This document shows, piece after piece, positions 46,693-57,424 of a stretch of 64,000 nt of DNA. The notes beneath the pieces were generated by a model. It saw only the letters and a program-made list of their open reading frames with translations. It was not told the origin of the DNA and ran no database searches. A program made the position numbers and the translations under genes. The stretch's first letter is position 1, and each line of letters begins with the position of its first letter. Origin of the DNA: Nemophila menziesii (lineage: Eukaryota; Streptophyta; Magnoliopsida; Boraginales; Hydrophyllaceae); the NCBI GenBank assembly GCA_029959085.1, contig JARWIR010000002.1, forward strand, positions 32,203,733 through 32,267,732, read 5' to 3'.

Positions 46693-48294
46693 TGATGGGT
46701 CCTTGTGTGTTATAAAATAATGCGATAAAGATTAAGACTCACAAACTACAAGTGTACGGTTGTCCAAGTAATAAACCGATAAGCCGGATTCGTTCTCAGG
46801 GATTGGACTGGTATAACTCAAGTGTTCAATAGGTAAATAGTAGTAATTGCTAATACAGAAAATAAAATATTAGAAATATTTGTTTGGTTTTGAGTTGTTA
46901 AACTACTAGACGCAAAGAAATAAATTACTGAAAGTAAATACTAAAAGATTAAGACGCATATAAAAGATATACTTGAGTCTCGCAAGGGAATTCACCTAAG
47001 TCAATGCAATTACTGTTTGTTTAAGGGTAGAGTAGTCATTTAATTATTAGTCAGGACTCTATAATCTCCTAACCCCCGTCAGGTTGGACTTAGGAGCTAT
47101 CCTACGGTATTGTAAACCCCATCAGGGTGATTATACCTACTTTCGAATGTTGAAGATATTTACTCAATTGGCTATAAGGTTAATCAAGTCCGTCAGGATC
47201 AATGATTTATACATTACGTCTATTGCCTAGATTTGTAATTAAACCCCCCGTCAAGGTGATCATTACACCACTATAATGAATATCTTAGTTAGTAAAACTT
47301 ATTTCTAATTGATTAGAAAAGAAATAATAAACAAGATTAAAATAATATCCAATAATTAATACCTAACTCAGATTAAATCGTCAAATTGAAAAATAGAAAT
47401 TGATTAACTAGGGTTGCAACCCATTATTTACGATTATCAAGTACTAAATAAATTAGCTCTTGTTCAAATGAAAAACTAAAATTAAATAGAAGGTATTCAT
47501 TATCAATTACAGAAATAAAATGAAGAACCTAATTGAACGTATGAAAAGAACTATTGTTGGAGAAAAATTGATTCTCCAGCTCCCGCTCTTGCTTCCGCCT
47601 CTTGACGCTCTCTCTAAGGATGATTTAAATTGAAAAAATATGAGAGGTGGTTTTGACTCTCTCTCTAAGGATGTTGTAAATTGAAGAAAATATGAGAGGT
47701 ACTGAATAATGAGGTCTAAAGGTGTATTTAAAGGGGAGAAAATCAGATTGGGCTTTTTAATTAAGAGGATTAGGTTAAATGTATAAAAGCCCAATCCTTA
47801 AATGAAATCTTGTAACTGATGCGCAGATTTTAGTAAAACAGCTGTAACATTTGCGTCCAGACTCGGAATCACTTCGTTCAACTTGGAAAATCTTCCTGAC
47901 TTCAAGCTCTATAGTTATTATATTATGGTCCAAGGCTGAATCAGTGGCTAAGATACTCAAAAACAGTGATTTGTAACACCATTCCAGATTCCATTCCCAT
48001 CTAATAAATTCTTCGAATCAAATTTTCTCGTCTTTGACATTTACAATCGATCTATGACATTAATTCTTCATTCCTTTCCTTCTCTTAGTGTTCCATATAA
48101 TCCATGGATCTACAAACTTTGCACTAAAACAAACTATTTAAAGTGTAAAAGCTTTAAAAATGAAATGAACTAAATTCCAAGGGAAGAAAACGCAATATAA
48201 TCAAATAAGCTTAAAAGTCTATCAAATAAGTCAATTAATCACCTAAAATGATTTCTCCTAAGGGCATATAATTAGAACAAAAGAGGTGACATCA
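46693..48294 (-). repeat. Full LTR of element F
   Basis: The LTR is 1602 bp; on the minus strand it starts TGATGTCACC and ends GGACCCATCA. In LTR sense it has four dispersed CCTGACGGGG-like motifs (plus-strand positions about 47076, 47118, 47188 and 47248). On its left is the primer site and on its right a polypurine tract, so it borders two internal regions. Confidence 0.87.
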
Positions 48295-50445
48295 AGACCC
48301 CAAACTCAAACCTTTGTCGTCCCGACAAAGTAAAACAAAACAGAGGCCCAAGGTTAGAAGCAACATGTAGAATCTAAAGAATAAACCCAAAGCAAAACTC
48401 AAAATAAATTTCATATAGTACAACCTAAGAATTAATGCACACATACACCTACCATACAAAATCGAACACATAAATAATTTCAATCCAAAATTAACTTCAC
48501 AATTCTAGAAGATTACACTTTATACTTAGCTCGAGATGGTGGCTATAGGGTGTTCATCAATCTTTAGTCGCTTTGAAAGTTCCACTTAACTTACTCCCTA
48601 TTAGTAGGATTGTCGATTCGCTATGTACCCAGGAGTCACGAGGACTTTACGGTTTTAGCGTAGGCTTAGGGACGGTATGGTACATTTGGATAATGAAAAG
48701 TGAGCTTTTGGATCTCTCTAATAGCCTTCAACAAACTGTCATGAGCTTGAGTTTACACTCACATATGATCTCTCTCACTTGACGCACAAATTTAGCGTCC
48801 CCAAAATAAACCCAACCTATCTATATGATTACAAAAATATTCCTTTGCCGTTTCTTTTATTTCAATATTTATCCAATCTCTTTTTTTATGTAAGTTAAAC
48901 ATGACATTCTTTTTAATGTGAGATGTCATGCTAACTTATTTTCTCAATTTTTTTTCTTTTCTCCTTTTTTTTCTTTTCTGAAACCGGCAAAGGAATTTAC
49001 AATAAAGTGCATAATCATTCAGGCACATCACAAATCTACTCAACAAATGTACTAACAGATTCCTTCACCCCAAACTCAAACTCAAGGACAACTAGTGTTG
49101 AGCAATCGTGATTCAAGTGAGGGTCATATGATATAGTCCTAACATCTAAAGGATAAGCTTATAATGTGGCTTCAAAAGAAAGGCTTAAAGGCTTAAAAAT
49201 GGGACTAAGAAGGATATAAAATTTAATGATGGGTTAGAAAGCTAAAAAGGTATCAAGTAGCTATCAAATAATTGCATCTATCATTTTCCTAGTTACATAG
49301 TTCACCTCTAGTTCATAATTAAGTGAGTTCTCTACTCATTTAGATCTCACGTTCTACACACCACTCATTCTTACCAAGTACAAGCTTACTTCTCTTGCAT
49401 TTTGCATTTTACATTAACTATAAGGTCTACTATTTTCTATCATTAATTTACAACAAGTATGGTTATGGGGGCATTCGACAAACTCTACAGTCAAATCATT
49501 CCTTAAACTAATTTTTATTTGATTTTAATTTTTTTTGAAAAGCAGTAAAAAAAACACATAACACATAAAATTGGGATGAGGCCACGATACCCCACCCCAA
49601 ACTCAAAAACGAGTCGTGTCCCTACGACTCGAAAAGACTCTATAAAGCGAGTAAAAATATTATACACTACAAAATAAGGAAAGGATAGGAAAACATATCT
49701 GGATCGGCACTAGGCCGATTACGTGTAGTCTCAGGTTGAGGTTCTGAATATTTCTTTATCAAGCTCTAAAGATCATTACTTGTTGCATTCATCTTGAATA
49801 AAGTGTTCTTCATTACCTCGAACTCTTTTGTCATATTTCCCAAGTTTTCATCTTTTCCTAGCTCTTTCATTCATCATCTCCTCTACGAAAATCTTCACTC
49901 AGTACCCAACTTTCTTTCTTCAACATGTTCTTCGTACCTTTTTCAACCTTCATGGTCATCTCTGATGACCCCAAACTCAACCGTTCACCTACTGAAAGAT
50001 TACTTGCAAAATATATAATGGTAGGGTCAAACAATTCACAATTCCTCCAATAAATAACTAAACAAAAATCTTAATTACTAACTGGTAATAGAAAGAAAAG
50101 AAGAGTTCTAGATATTTTACCGGATTGGCCATGGAATTTGTGATGATTTGATACCTTGCACTGGCAATCTCCAACCTTCAAAGTACAAAATCTATTGATG
50201 AAATTTGTGTCTTTGGATGTTTGTTGAAGGTGGCACAGTAGTGGGATTGGTGATTTATTTGAGATGGGTCATCAATATCTATGGTGTTGGAGAGGTTTAA
50301 TGGGTAGACTTTAAGCTCTTACTGGAGAAAAAGATTTGAATTAAAGTTTGAATCTTTGGTGTTTGGAAGAATGTATGATATGATCGAGTATTTGGATGAA
50401 TGGTTTGGTGTTTTAATGGTGTGTTGCATGTGTTAATGGAGTTTT
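48295..50445 (-). mobile_element. Second 3' internal copy of element F, cut by element H
   Basis: It repeats 42249-44330 with scattered differences: polypurine tract and hairpin 2 (48295-48330), hairpin 1 (about 49611-49630), second-ORF remnant (about 49740-49985), and leader up to GTGTTAATGGAGTTTT, where element H is inserted. Confidence 0.8.
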
Positions 50446-51796
50446 TGAAAGTCCTAGAGGGGGGGTGAATAGGATTACGAATAAGATTAATGCCTAATTA
50501 AAAAAATCTTTTGGATAAATATAACTTTATAAAAGAAACTTCTAAGACAACTACTATATCAAAACACTAATGGGATCATGCAAAGGATAAGCTAGTGGTT
50601 TGATATATAAGTTTAACATGTAAAACGAGTTTCTATTTCCTTACTACTCTAGATGGCAATTGGTTGATTAACTAGAAGAATACTATAACGATATTAATAC
50701 TAGCAAGTAATCAAACATATAATGTGCGGAAAGTAAATAGAGTAGGGATAGAAAGATACACATGATTTATAGTGGTTCGGTTTCCCTACATCCACTACCT
50801 AAGGAAGCCTCCTTAGGATTTCAAGCTTTTCACTAAGCTTCCGTGTCTCTCTTAACCGGGTCGAGAACACAATAACCCTTACAACCTCTTCGATAACACG
50901 AAGGACAAACACTTGTGCTATCGCAACACAAGGACACCAAGTATACTCCCGATACTCTAACACTTGTGCTATCTCAACACAAGGATACCAAGTATACTCC
51001 CTATACTTGAATTCTCTCTTAATCTATCTATTACAAGACCTAGACTTAAGAGGATAGATACAAAGTGTTTAAAGGGGTGCAAACAACTTTGCTAGATAAT
51101 CTCCTAAAGAGTAGATATGACTATAAGCATGTAAACTCCTCTTGAGTAGATAATAACTTTGAAGCTTATTGATTAAGCTCTTGATCAAGCTTGGATAATT
51201 AACTTTGATAGCTTGTGACCTCTAACTTTGTAGGAGAAAGATATGTATGATAGTTGAAATGTTAGAGGTGAGTTTCTCCTTCAAAGAGCTCATATTTATA
51301 GCACAAGAAAGTCCCCAACGGATATAAAGTTGATGGTGAACTTTGTTCCAAATCGGGTTCCCGGTTTCCCAAATGCGGGTACCCGGTTTTAGTTGCAACG
51401 GCTATATAAACTTGATGTTGACTTGAGCTTCACCAAACCGGGTTCCCGGTTTTCCCAAATGCGGGTACCCGGTTTCTACTAACTTGGAGATTTATGATAT
51501 TTTGATTCGTTGCTCGGATGGAAAAGTTTTCTTCACGAGAGTTGTTGTAAACATCATTTTAAGAAACTTTGTTGTTGATCATGAAAGCTAATTCTCAATG
51601 TACACATAAGATAAGGTTAAAAGTAATGGTAAGAGAATTAGCTACTAAGGATAAGATAATTAAGCTTTGATCAAAATGATGTCAATTGTGCTTTTTGATG
51701 ATTTAGAGTGCAAGATAATAAAGTGAAATTAGCACACTAAACAATAGAGGATTTGTCACATTAAAACATCTAATCGATGGGGGCAATAAGCCAACA
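50446..51796 (-). repeat. 3' LTR of element H
   Basis: The LTR is 1351 bp; on the minus strand it starts TGTTGGCTTATTGCCCCC and ends CCCCCCTCTAGGACTTTCA. It is the same family as the solo LTR at 17581-19107 but with a different central block. Confidence 0.9.
51353..51472 (-). repeat. Palindrome pairs in the element H LTR (CCGGGTTCCCGG type)
   Basis: There are two units: 51353-51364 with 51375-51386 (centres 22 bp apart), and 51438-51449 with 51461-51472 (centres 23 bp apart). Each joins a CCGGGTTCCCGG to a GCGGGTACCCGG. Motif and arrangement match element E, not the sister solo LTR at 17581. Confidence 0.85.
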
Positions 51797-52911
51797 ATCT
51801 CCCCCTTTTTGATGATGACAAATCAATCACTAAAACACATATGGAGTCAAACTCCCCCTCACAAAAAGCATTAAGTCAAAGTGTATTTTTATGAAAAAGA
51901 CATGCATTTGTGAGTTTTGTAAAGTGCAAGTTTTGAAAGTTTTAGTGCACATATTTCTCCCCCTTTGTCTTCATCAAAAAGACGAAATAAATGTATAAAC
52001 CATAACTAAGGAAGAAGAGCTAAAACTCAAGTGAATAGATTTTACACAAAGATGCTAAGAGTGTGCAAGAGTATAGAGATTTAAAACAATTTTAAGAAAG
52101 AGATGCACAAAGATAGATACTTGTAAGAGCTAAGAGATAGAGACTTTTTACCAACTCCTTGATCGATAGATTTTCATTTCATATGCTTTCTAATGACACA
52201 AACGATTAGTTGCAATATATGAGATGAAAGATTAGACTAAGCATTTGAGTTTTTAAATATGATTTAACAAAAACTCCCCCTTACACAATGCATAGAGTTT
52301 GTTTCAATTTGTAAAAAGTTTTGATCTATAATTTTTCCCTAAGAAGAATATTTTGAAATTATTTTGAAAAACTTTAGGGGGTAAGATGCAATTTTTGAAA
52401 AGCATGGGTGATAAAAAATATTTTTCAAAAGTTTTAAGGACTCAAAAGCAATTTGAAAAATCTTTTAGGGACCTAAATGCAATTTTCAATCATTTTGGGA
52501 ACTAAGACAAATTTGAACAAACTATAGGGACTAAAATGCAATATAGGATAAGATCAAGGATAAGAGAGCAATAGTACCTATATCATCAAGGAAAATGTTA
52601 GTAATATCAAAGCATAAACTTGAAGCAACTAAACATTTAATTTCCAAAATAAAACCATAGCATACTAAAACAAATATCCAAAATAAACACCATAGCATAC
52701 TAGATCAAATATCCAAATCAAACTAAGTTAAACATAAAGCATCCTAAACCATTATCCAAATAAAACATGTAGCAACAATATCCTAGATGTCCAAAACACG
52801 GACCCATAAACAATTAAAGCATAAACACCACAAACTTAGTCCAAAACACTAAGAAACACATAAAAGCCAAGTAAAATGAAGATTAAACTAAAACACCCAA
52901 ACAAGAACGAT
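51797..52911 (-). mobile_element. Polypurine tract and 3' non-coding region of element H
   Basis: The minus strand has AAAAAGGGGGAGAT directly before the LTR start, a typical Copia polypurine tract, and further purine-rich GGGGGAGT tracts near 51855 and 52275. Otherwise it is AT-rich with no gene. Confidence 0.75.
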
Positions 52912-54219
52912 TTAGCGATTTTCACGAGGAGAGCGGCTCCTAGACCTTCTTCCATTTCCAACATCATCACGAAGACATGAAACTTCATTTTTCAACCCCT
53001 CAATACGATTATTCATGTTTTCAAACCAACCTTTAATTTCCGCAAAATCCTCTTTAATAACATTCAACAAAGTAGATTCAACTTTATCAAGATCATCTTT
53101 AGTAGCAACATTTGAGGAAGAACCAATGGAAGATTTTGACCGGGAAGTAGTATAAGACGGAGGAGGATTAATAGGCAAAACCTCACGGGAAGGAATGTTA
53201 AGAGACTCAATAGTGGGACCCGAGGAAGTGATATTTTGACCAACATTTTTCAAGATAGTTTTACGAAGATTTTCGGGAAGATGATCAAAAACATGCTTAT
53301 CAATGTATTCTCCATTGTAAACGAAAATTTTCATAGTTTTCAAAAAAGGAATATCAAACCTCCAAATTGGTTCAAAATCACGAGGGTCAAGAGAGGGAGA
53401 TATTTTCTTAACATTGATTAAAAGATAACTAAGAGCAATACCATATGGTAGAGTAGAATTCGAATGAGCACGATAATCCAAGTTACGAATGAAAATTTTG
53501 CAAAAATTGATAGGCCTTTTCGAATAAAGATGAAACAGAAGGATTGCTTCATAAGGAGCAATTGTACCATCTTTCCTATCTTTTCCTAAAAGACAAAACA
53601 AGATAATTTTGTGTGCTAAACGAATATCCGGAGTAAATAAACTCGATAGCCAAGGTTGAGTATGGGTTTGAAACATTGTCGATGACATAAAAGCCTCAAC
53701 CTCGTTTTTCAAAGGAATATCAATCAATTCTTTACTTCTATTCCAACCCGAAACGATAAAATTCTCATAACCACTATTTTGAAGTTTAAAAGCTTTTTCA
53801 ATGGTTTTTGGAGTAATGGAAAGATTTTTGTTTGAAACCATTGATTTTAAAGTGCAAGAATCACAATCTAGTGGATGGATATTTTTGTAAAAATCATTAA
53901 CAAGGGATTCATAAGACTTATTTTCAAGAGATAGGAAAAAATCTAATCCTTGGAATTGAAATAAATGGAAGAGATTAGAATTTGAGCCATTTACCAAAGA
54001 GATGGAAGCACTAAGTGAAGGAGATGAAATTGATCTTCCCCAAAGGATCTTGATGTTTTTCCTCACCATTCTTTGTCTTGTGGGTTCTTCTTCAAGCTCT
54101 AAATCATCTTCTTCATCTTCATAAATTGGGTCTATCTCAATATCTTCATCTTCTTCATCAATGATTCTCTTGTTTTTGGAAGCCCTTGAAGCTCTAGAAG
54201 CTTTGGAAGATGAAGCCAT
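52912..54219 (-). CDS. Captured ORF of element H, related to the plant transposon protein family
   Basis: The protein has 435 residues from ATG 54219. The N-terminus is Ser/Lys-rich then strongly acidic (DEEDEDIEIDPIYEDEEDD, about 18-45). The central region (about 75-330) has ESLVNDFYKNI, ITPKTIEKAFKLQNSG, HKIILFCLLG and PYEAILLFHLYSKRPINFCK. This is the same order of blocks (FY near the start, I..F.L, a W/I-rich helix, then LL...I/LY) as the second ORFs of B and C, though distant. The C-terminus has a predicted coiled coil (about 375-420) and an Arg/Ser tail (RRSRSRSPRENR). It is the only long ORF in H and is intact. No enzymatic motif is seen. Membership in the family is inferred from pattern, and a profile search is needed. 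Confidence 0.7.
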   Translation of the reverse strand: MASSSKASRASRASKNKRIIDEEDEDIEIDPIYEDEEDDLELEEEPTRQRMVRKNIKILWGRSISSPSLSASISLVNGSNSNLFHLFQFQGLDFFLSLENKSYESLVNDFYKNIHPLDCDSCTLKSMVSNKNLSITPKTIEKAFKLQNSGYENFIVSGWNRSKELIDIPLKNEVEAFMSSTMFQTHTQPWLSSLFTPDIRLAHKIILFCLLGKDRKDGTIAPYEAILLFHLYSKRPINFCKIFIRNLDYRAHSNSTLPYGIALSYLLINVKKISPSLDPRDFEPIWRFDIPFLKTMKIFVYNGEYIDKHVFDHLPENLRKTILKNVGQNITSSGPTIESLNIPSREVLPINPPPSYTTSRSKSSIGSSSNVATKDDLDKVESTLLNVIKEDFAEIKGWFENMNNRIEGLKNEVSCLRDDVGNGRRSRSRSPRENR

Positions 54220-54371
54220 GGCCAAGGAGATGATGAAGGTTTAATGGAAGAGTTAGGGTTTGAAGGGTTTTCGTTTTTGAGAGAGAAAGAGGAGAAAAAC
54301 GGTTTTGAAAAGTGAAGGAAAAGAGTAAAGACCAAGGGTTTTGACAAGTCGGTTTTTACACAGAATAGGAA

Positions 54372-54406
54372 CCGGGTTCCCGCATTCACCAAAACCGGGT
54401 ACCCGG
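54372..54406 (-). repeat. Palindrome pair in the internal region of element H
   Basis: 54372-54383 (CCGGGTTCCCGC) and 54395-54406 (CCGGGTACCCGG) have centres 23 bp apart. The pair is upstream of the captured ORF on its coding strand, so it could be in its promoter or leader. Confidence 0.8.
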
Positions 54407-54829
54407 TTTCCTCGACAAAGAAGGGTAAGAAAAGAAAAAGACATTTTTCAAAAACCACCCGAAACTAGTTCGAAACCTCCCCAAAAGTTTAGACATGTTA
54501 TAAAACTCCCAAAATAATTTTTGTTATGAAAAAATATGAAAAGGGAATCACGAAAATAGAGAAAACGGTTTATTGCATAAAGACCCCTATATTTTCTAAA
54601 AAGAACAAAAAGACCCAAAGTGAAAACTAAGCAATTTAAAGCAAGAAAAGGTCAATACTAGCAAGATAAGGCACATAGAGGATAAAACACATAAGCACAT
54701 AATAGAACATAAAGATAAAACAAGAAGAAAGGAGAGAATTCACCGTATTTTCCTTTTACGAGGTTTGAACATCCTTTTGCATAAAATTCGATTTTCTTGA
54801 CGCTCAACACCTTTGATGAAAATTACTAT

Positions 54830-55130
54830 GGTAACCGAGGTGGAATGGGTCCGGGAATACGATTAGTACTTTTCACGATCCATGTCGGTTTTTCATTTTG
54901 AGTGAGCTCCTCATTTGTGAGTTCATCTATTTCTTCTTGATTTGACTTAAGAACTCCCGCTTTATATAACTCCTCTTTATATGGAACGAATGATCCTTTC
55001 ATAACGATTCTCCATTTGTTGGGATCTTAGGCTTTGATAAATTTCTCCATTTTTGTTCTCCAATTAAAATAGTAAGTTCCTACAAAAAGTGGAGGTCGGG
55101 TAGAAGACGACTTTTCCAAAAGATTAGATT
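54830..55130 (-). pseudogene. Copia-type gag N-terminal remnant of element H
   Basis: The minus strand reads PPLFVGTYYFNWRTKMEKF, then a stop, then RIVMKGSFVPYKEELYKAGV and a Glu/Asn-rich stretch ending near TNRIPGPIPPRLP. This is the usual N-terminus of Copia-type Gag proteins (P.F.G..Y..W...M). The rest of gag and all of pol are gone. Confidence 0.7.
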
Positions 55131-55177
55131 CCAAATCGTTTACTCTACTAACGGTTAAGCTATTCACGTAGAGTTAG

Positions 55178-55189
55178 GCTCTGATACCA
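55178..55189 (-). other. Primer-binding site (initiator tRNA-Met), element H
   Basis: The minus strand reads TGGTATCAGAGC two bases inside the LTR end, the classic Copia-type primer site. Confidence 0.92.
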
Positions 55190-55191
55190 AT

Positions 55192-55825
55192 TGAAAGTCC
55201 TAGAGGGGGGGTGAATAGGATTACTAATAAGATTAATGCCTAATTAAAAAAATCTTTTGGATAAATATAACTTTATAAAAGAAACTTCTAAGACAACTAC
55301 TATATCAAAACACTAATGGGATCATGCAAAGGATAAGCTAGTGGTTTGATATATAAGTTTAACATGTAAAACGAGTTTCTATTTCCTTACTACTCTAGAT
55401 GGCAATTGGTTGATTAACTAGAAGAATACTATAACGATATTAATACTAGCAAGTAATCAAACATATAATGTGCGGAAAGTAAATAGAGTAGGGATAGAAA
55501 GATACACATGATTTATAGTGGTTCGGTTTCCCTACATCCACTACCTAAGGAAGCCTCCTTAGGATTTCAAGCTTTTCACTAAGCTTCCGTGTCTCTCTTA
55601 ACCGGGTCGAGAACACAATAACCCTTACAACCTCTTCGATAACACGAAGGACAAACACTTGTGCTATCGCAACACAAGGACACCAAGTATACTCCCGATA
55701 CTCTAACACTTGTGCTATCTCAACACAAGGATACCAAGTATACTCCCTATACTTGAATTCTCTCTTAATCTATCTATTACAAGACCTAGACTTAAGAGGA
55801 TAGATACAAAGTGTTTAAAGGGGTG
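55192..55825 (-). repeat. 5' LTR of element H, interrupted by element E
   Basis: It matches 50446-51079 of the left LTR with about one difference seen. It is broken after GGGGTG, where element E begins. GGGTG (55821-55825) should be the target duplication; the partner copy would lie beyond 64000. Confidence 0.9.
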
Positions 55826-57388
55826 TGGTGGTCCTTTGTGTGTTCTAAAATAAATGCAAATGTAAATCGAACCACAACCGCAAGTGTACGGTTGTCCCAA
55901 GTAGTAATAAGGATAATACAGATTCGTTCCAAGGACGGAATGGTTGATCACAATGTCTAGCAAATAGTGATTGATGCACTTATGAAAATAAAAGATAATA
56001 GTATGTTTGTTTGGTTTTTGTATTAAGACTAAATAAATGAAAGACAAATATTAAAATGCAAGTAAAAGCTAAGACGCAAATAAAAATGAGTGAAAACGCA
56101 ATATGAGATGTAGTACTTGAGAACGCAAGGATCCTCCTAATCTTACTTCCTAACTTATGTTGTTTAAGGGCTAAATTGGTCAATTACAATGGTCGGGATT
56201 CTAAATTCCTTATACCCCCGTCAGGGTGGACTATAAGGCGATCCTAGGGTGTCACTAGTCCCGTCAGGGTAAATATGATCCACCGTTGGATGATTAAGTT
56301 TTATTACCTCATTGGCCCTAAAATTAGCTAAGTTCGTCAGAATCAATAGCTTCTATTTTAGATTAAATAAATATTTCCGTACCTAAACCCTCCGTCAGGA
56401 TGATCCAATCGCCACTAATTGGAATAGCCTAGATACTAACACCTGTTCTTAGTTAGCTACTCCAAAAACAGTAAAATAATCTCAATTTATTGAAAAGAGT
56501 AAAAGCCCTAATTTAGTTTAATTCAATAAAAACCCAAATTCAACATTCGTTAATTAATAAGATTGGGATTCACCCATTGTTTGTTCTCAAGCACTATCAA
56601 TTGTTTAGCTCATATTAAAAAGAAATACTAAATTAAAAATAAAGGAATTCATATTTGATTACAAAATAAAAGATAAGAAAAACCTAATTTCCGGAATAGG
56701 AATGACTACGAACGGAGATATAGACCCTCTCCAGCTCTTGTAGCTTCTTCTTCTTCCTTCCGTTGACTTCTCTCTGGTGTTTAATCTTGTAGAATGTGAA
56801 TTGTGTGTAAAATAGAAGTCCAGACCTCCTTTTATAAGCATAAATTCATACTAGGGCTTGGACCAGAAAATAAAAGACTAATTAAATGTCCAAGCCCAAT
56901 TTCTAAGCCCAAAATCCCGTATCTGCTGATACACCTTCACTAAAACGGCTTTTCCCGATGCGTTACAACTCCGATTGACCTCATTCCAGTTGCTAAAGTT
57001 CCGTAACTCGATAAGGAATGATTTCTCTTCAAAGGTCAACAGCTAGATCATCGCTTAAGCACCTCGAAATCAGCAATCTATGGCCTGGAAAATGGATTTT
57101 CAGCTCTAAAAATAATATCTTCGGGATTTCTTTTCAAATCTTGACTCTATCTTTTGATCTTTGACTTTCTCATCGGATTCCTCTTCTAGATAACATCTAA
57201 AACCTGTAAAATCTTCACTAAAAATACCAATATTACGCGCAAAAGCTTAATAAATCAAAAATGCTAGAAATAAAAGAGGAAAATCATATTATTGCATATT
57301 TAGTCCAAAAGTCTATCGAATTAATTAAATAAACACCAAAAATGATGTCTCCTAAGGGTCGAAAATACGAACAATTAAGGAGACATCA
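55826..57388 (-). repeat. 3' LTR of element E
   Basis: The LTR is 1563 bp; on the minus strand it starts TGATGTCTCC and ends GGACCACCA. Four dispersed motifs of CCTGACGGGG type (in LTR sense) lie at plus-strand positions about 56216, 56260, 56332 and 56391. Confidence 0.9.
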
Positions 57389-57424
57389 AGACGCCCAACT
57401 CAAACCTTTGTCGTCCCGACAAAG
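57389..57424 (-). other. Polypurine tract and hairpin 2 of element E
   Basis: On the minus strand, CTTTGTCG-GGA-CGACAAAG (57424-57406) is a perfect 8-bp stem. It is followed by GTTTGAGTTGGGCGTCT, ending at the LTR start. F has the same stem; B has a different stem that still pairs fully. Confidence 0.75.

Larger units (their letters stand above)
41912..50445 (-). mobile_element. Element F: LTR-internal-LTR-internal array (Athila/Tat-like derivative)
   Basis: On the minus strand, a full LTR (48294-46693) with primer site (46686-46669) leads to a degenerate ORF1 (46536-45283), a palindrome block (about 45046-44367), a remnant second ORF (about 43880-43640), hairpin 1 (43529-43510), hairpin 2 and polypurine tract (42283-42249), and a truncated 3' LTR (42248-41912). 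To the right of the full LTR, 48295-50445 repeats the same 3' internal region (matching 42249-44330), so one LTR serves two internal regions. This is the expected product of unequal recombination between two F copies. Element H interrupts the second internal copy at 50446. Confidence 0.82.
50446..55825 (-). mobile_element. Element H: non-autonomous Copia-type element carrying a captured ORF
   Basis: On the minus strand: 5' LTR (from beyond 55825 to 55192), initiator tRNA-Met primer site (55189-55178), a short broken Copia-type gag start (about 55130-54830), a palindrome pair (54372-54406), one 435-codon ORF (54219-52912), non-coding sequence, polypurine tract (51810-51797), 3' LTR (51796-50446). 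No protease, integrase, RT or RNase H is seen. The two LTRs differ by about one base in the first 600 I compared, so insertion was recent. Element E is inserted in the right LTR; the rest lies beyond the window. Confidence 0.87.

Noticed and set aside
55715..56047. A 110-codon frame that recurs as 63192-63443
   Set aside because: Both lie in the two identical LTRs of element E; the repetition is the LTR pair, not a duplicated gene.
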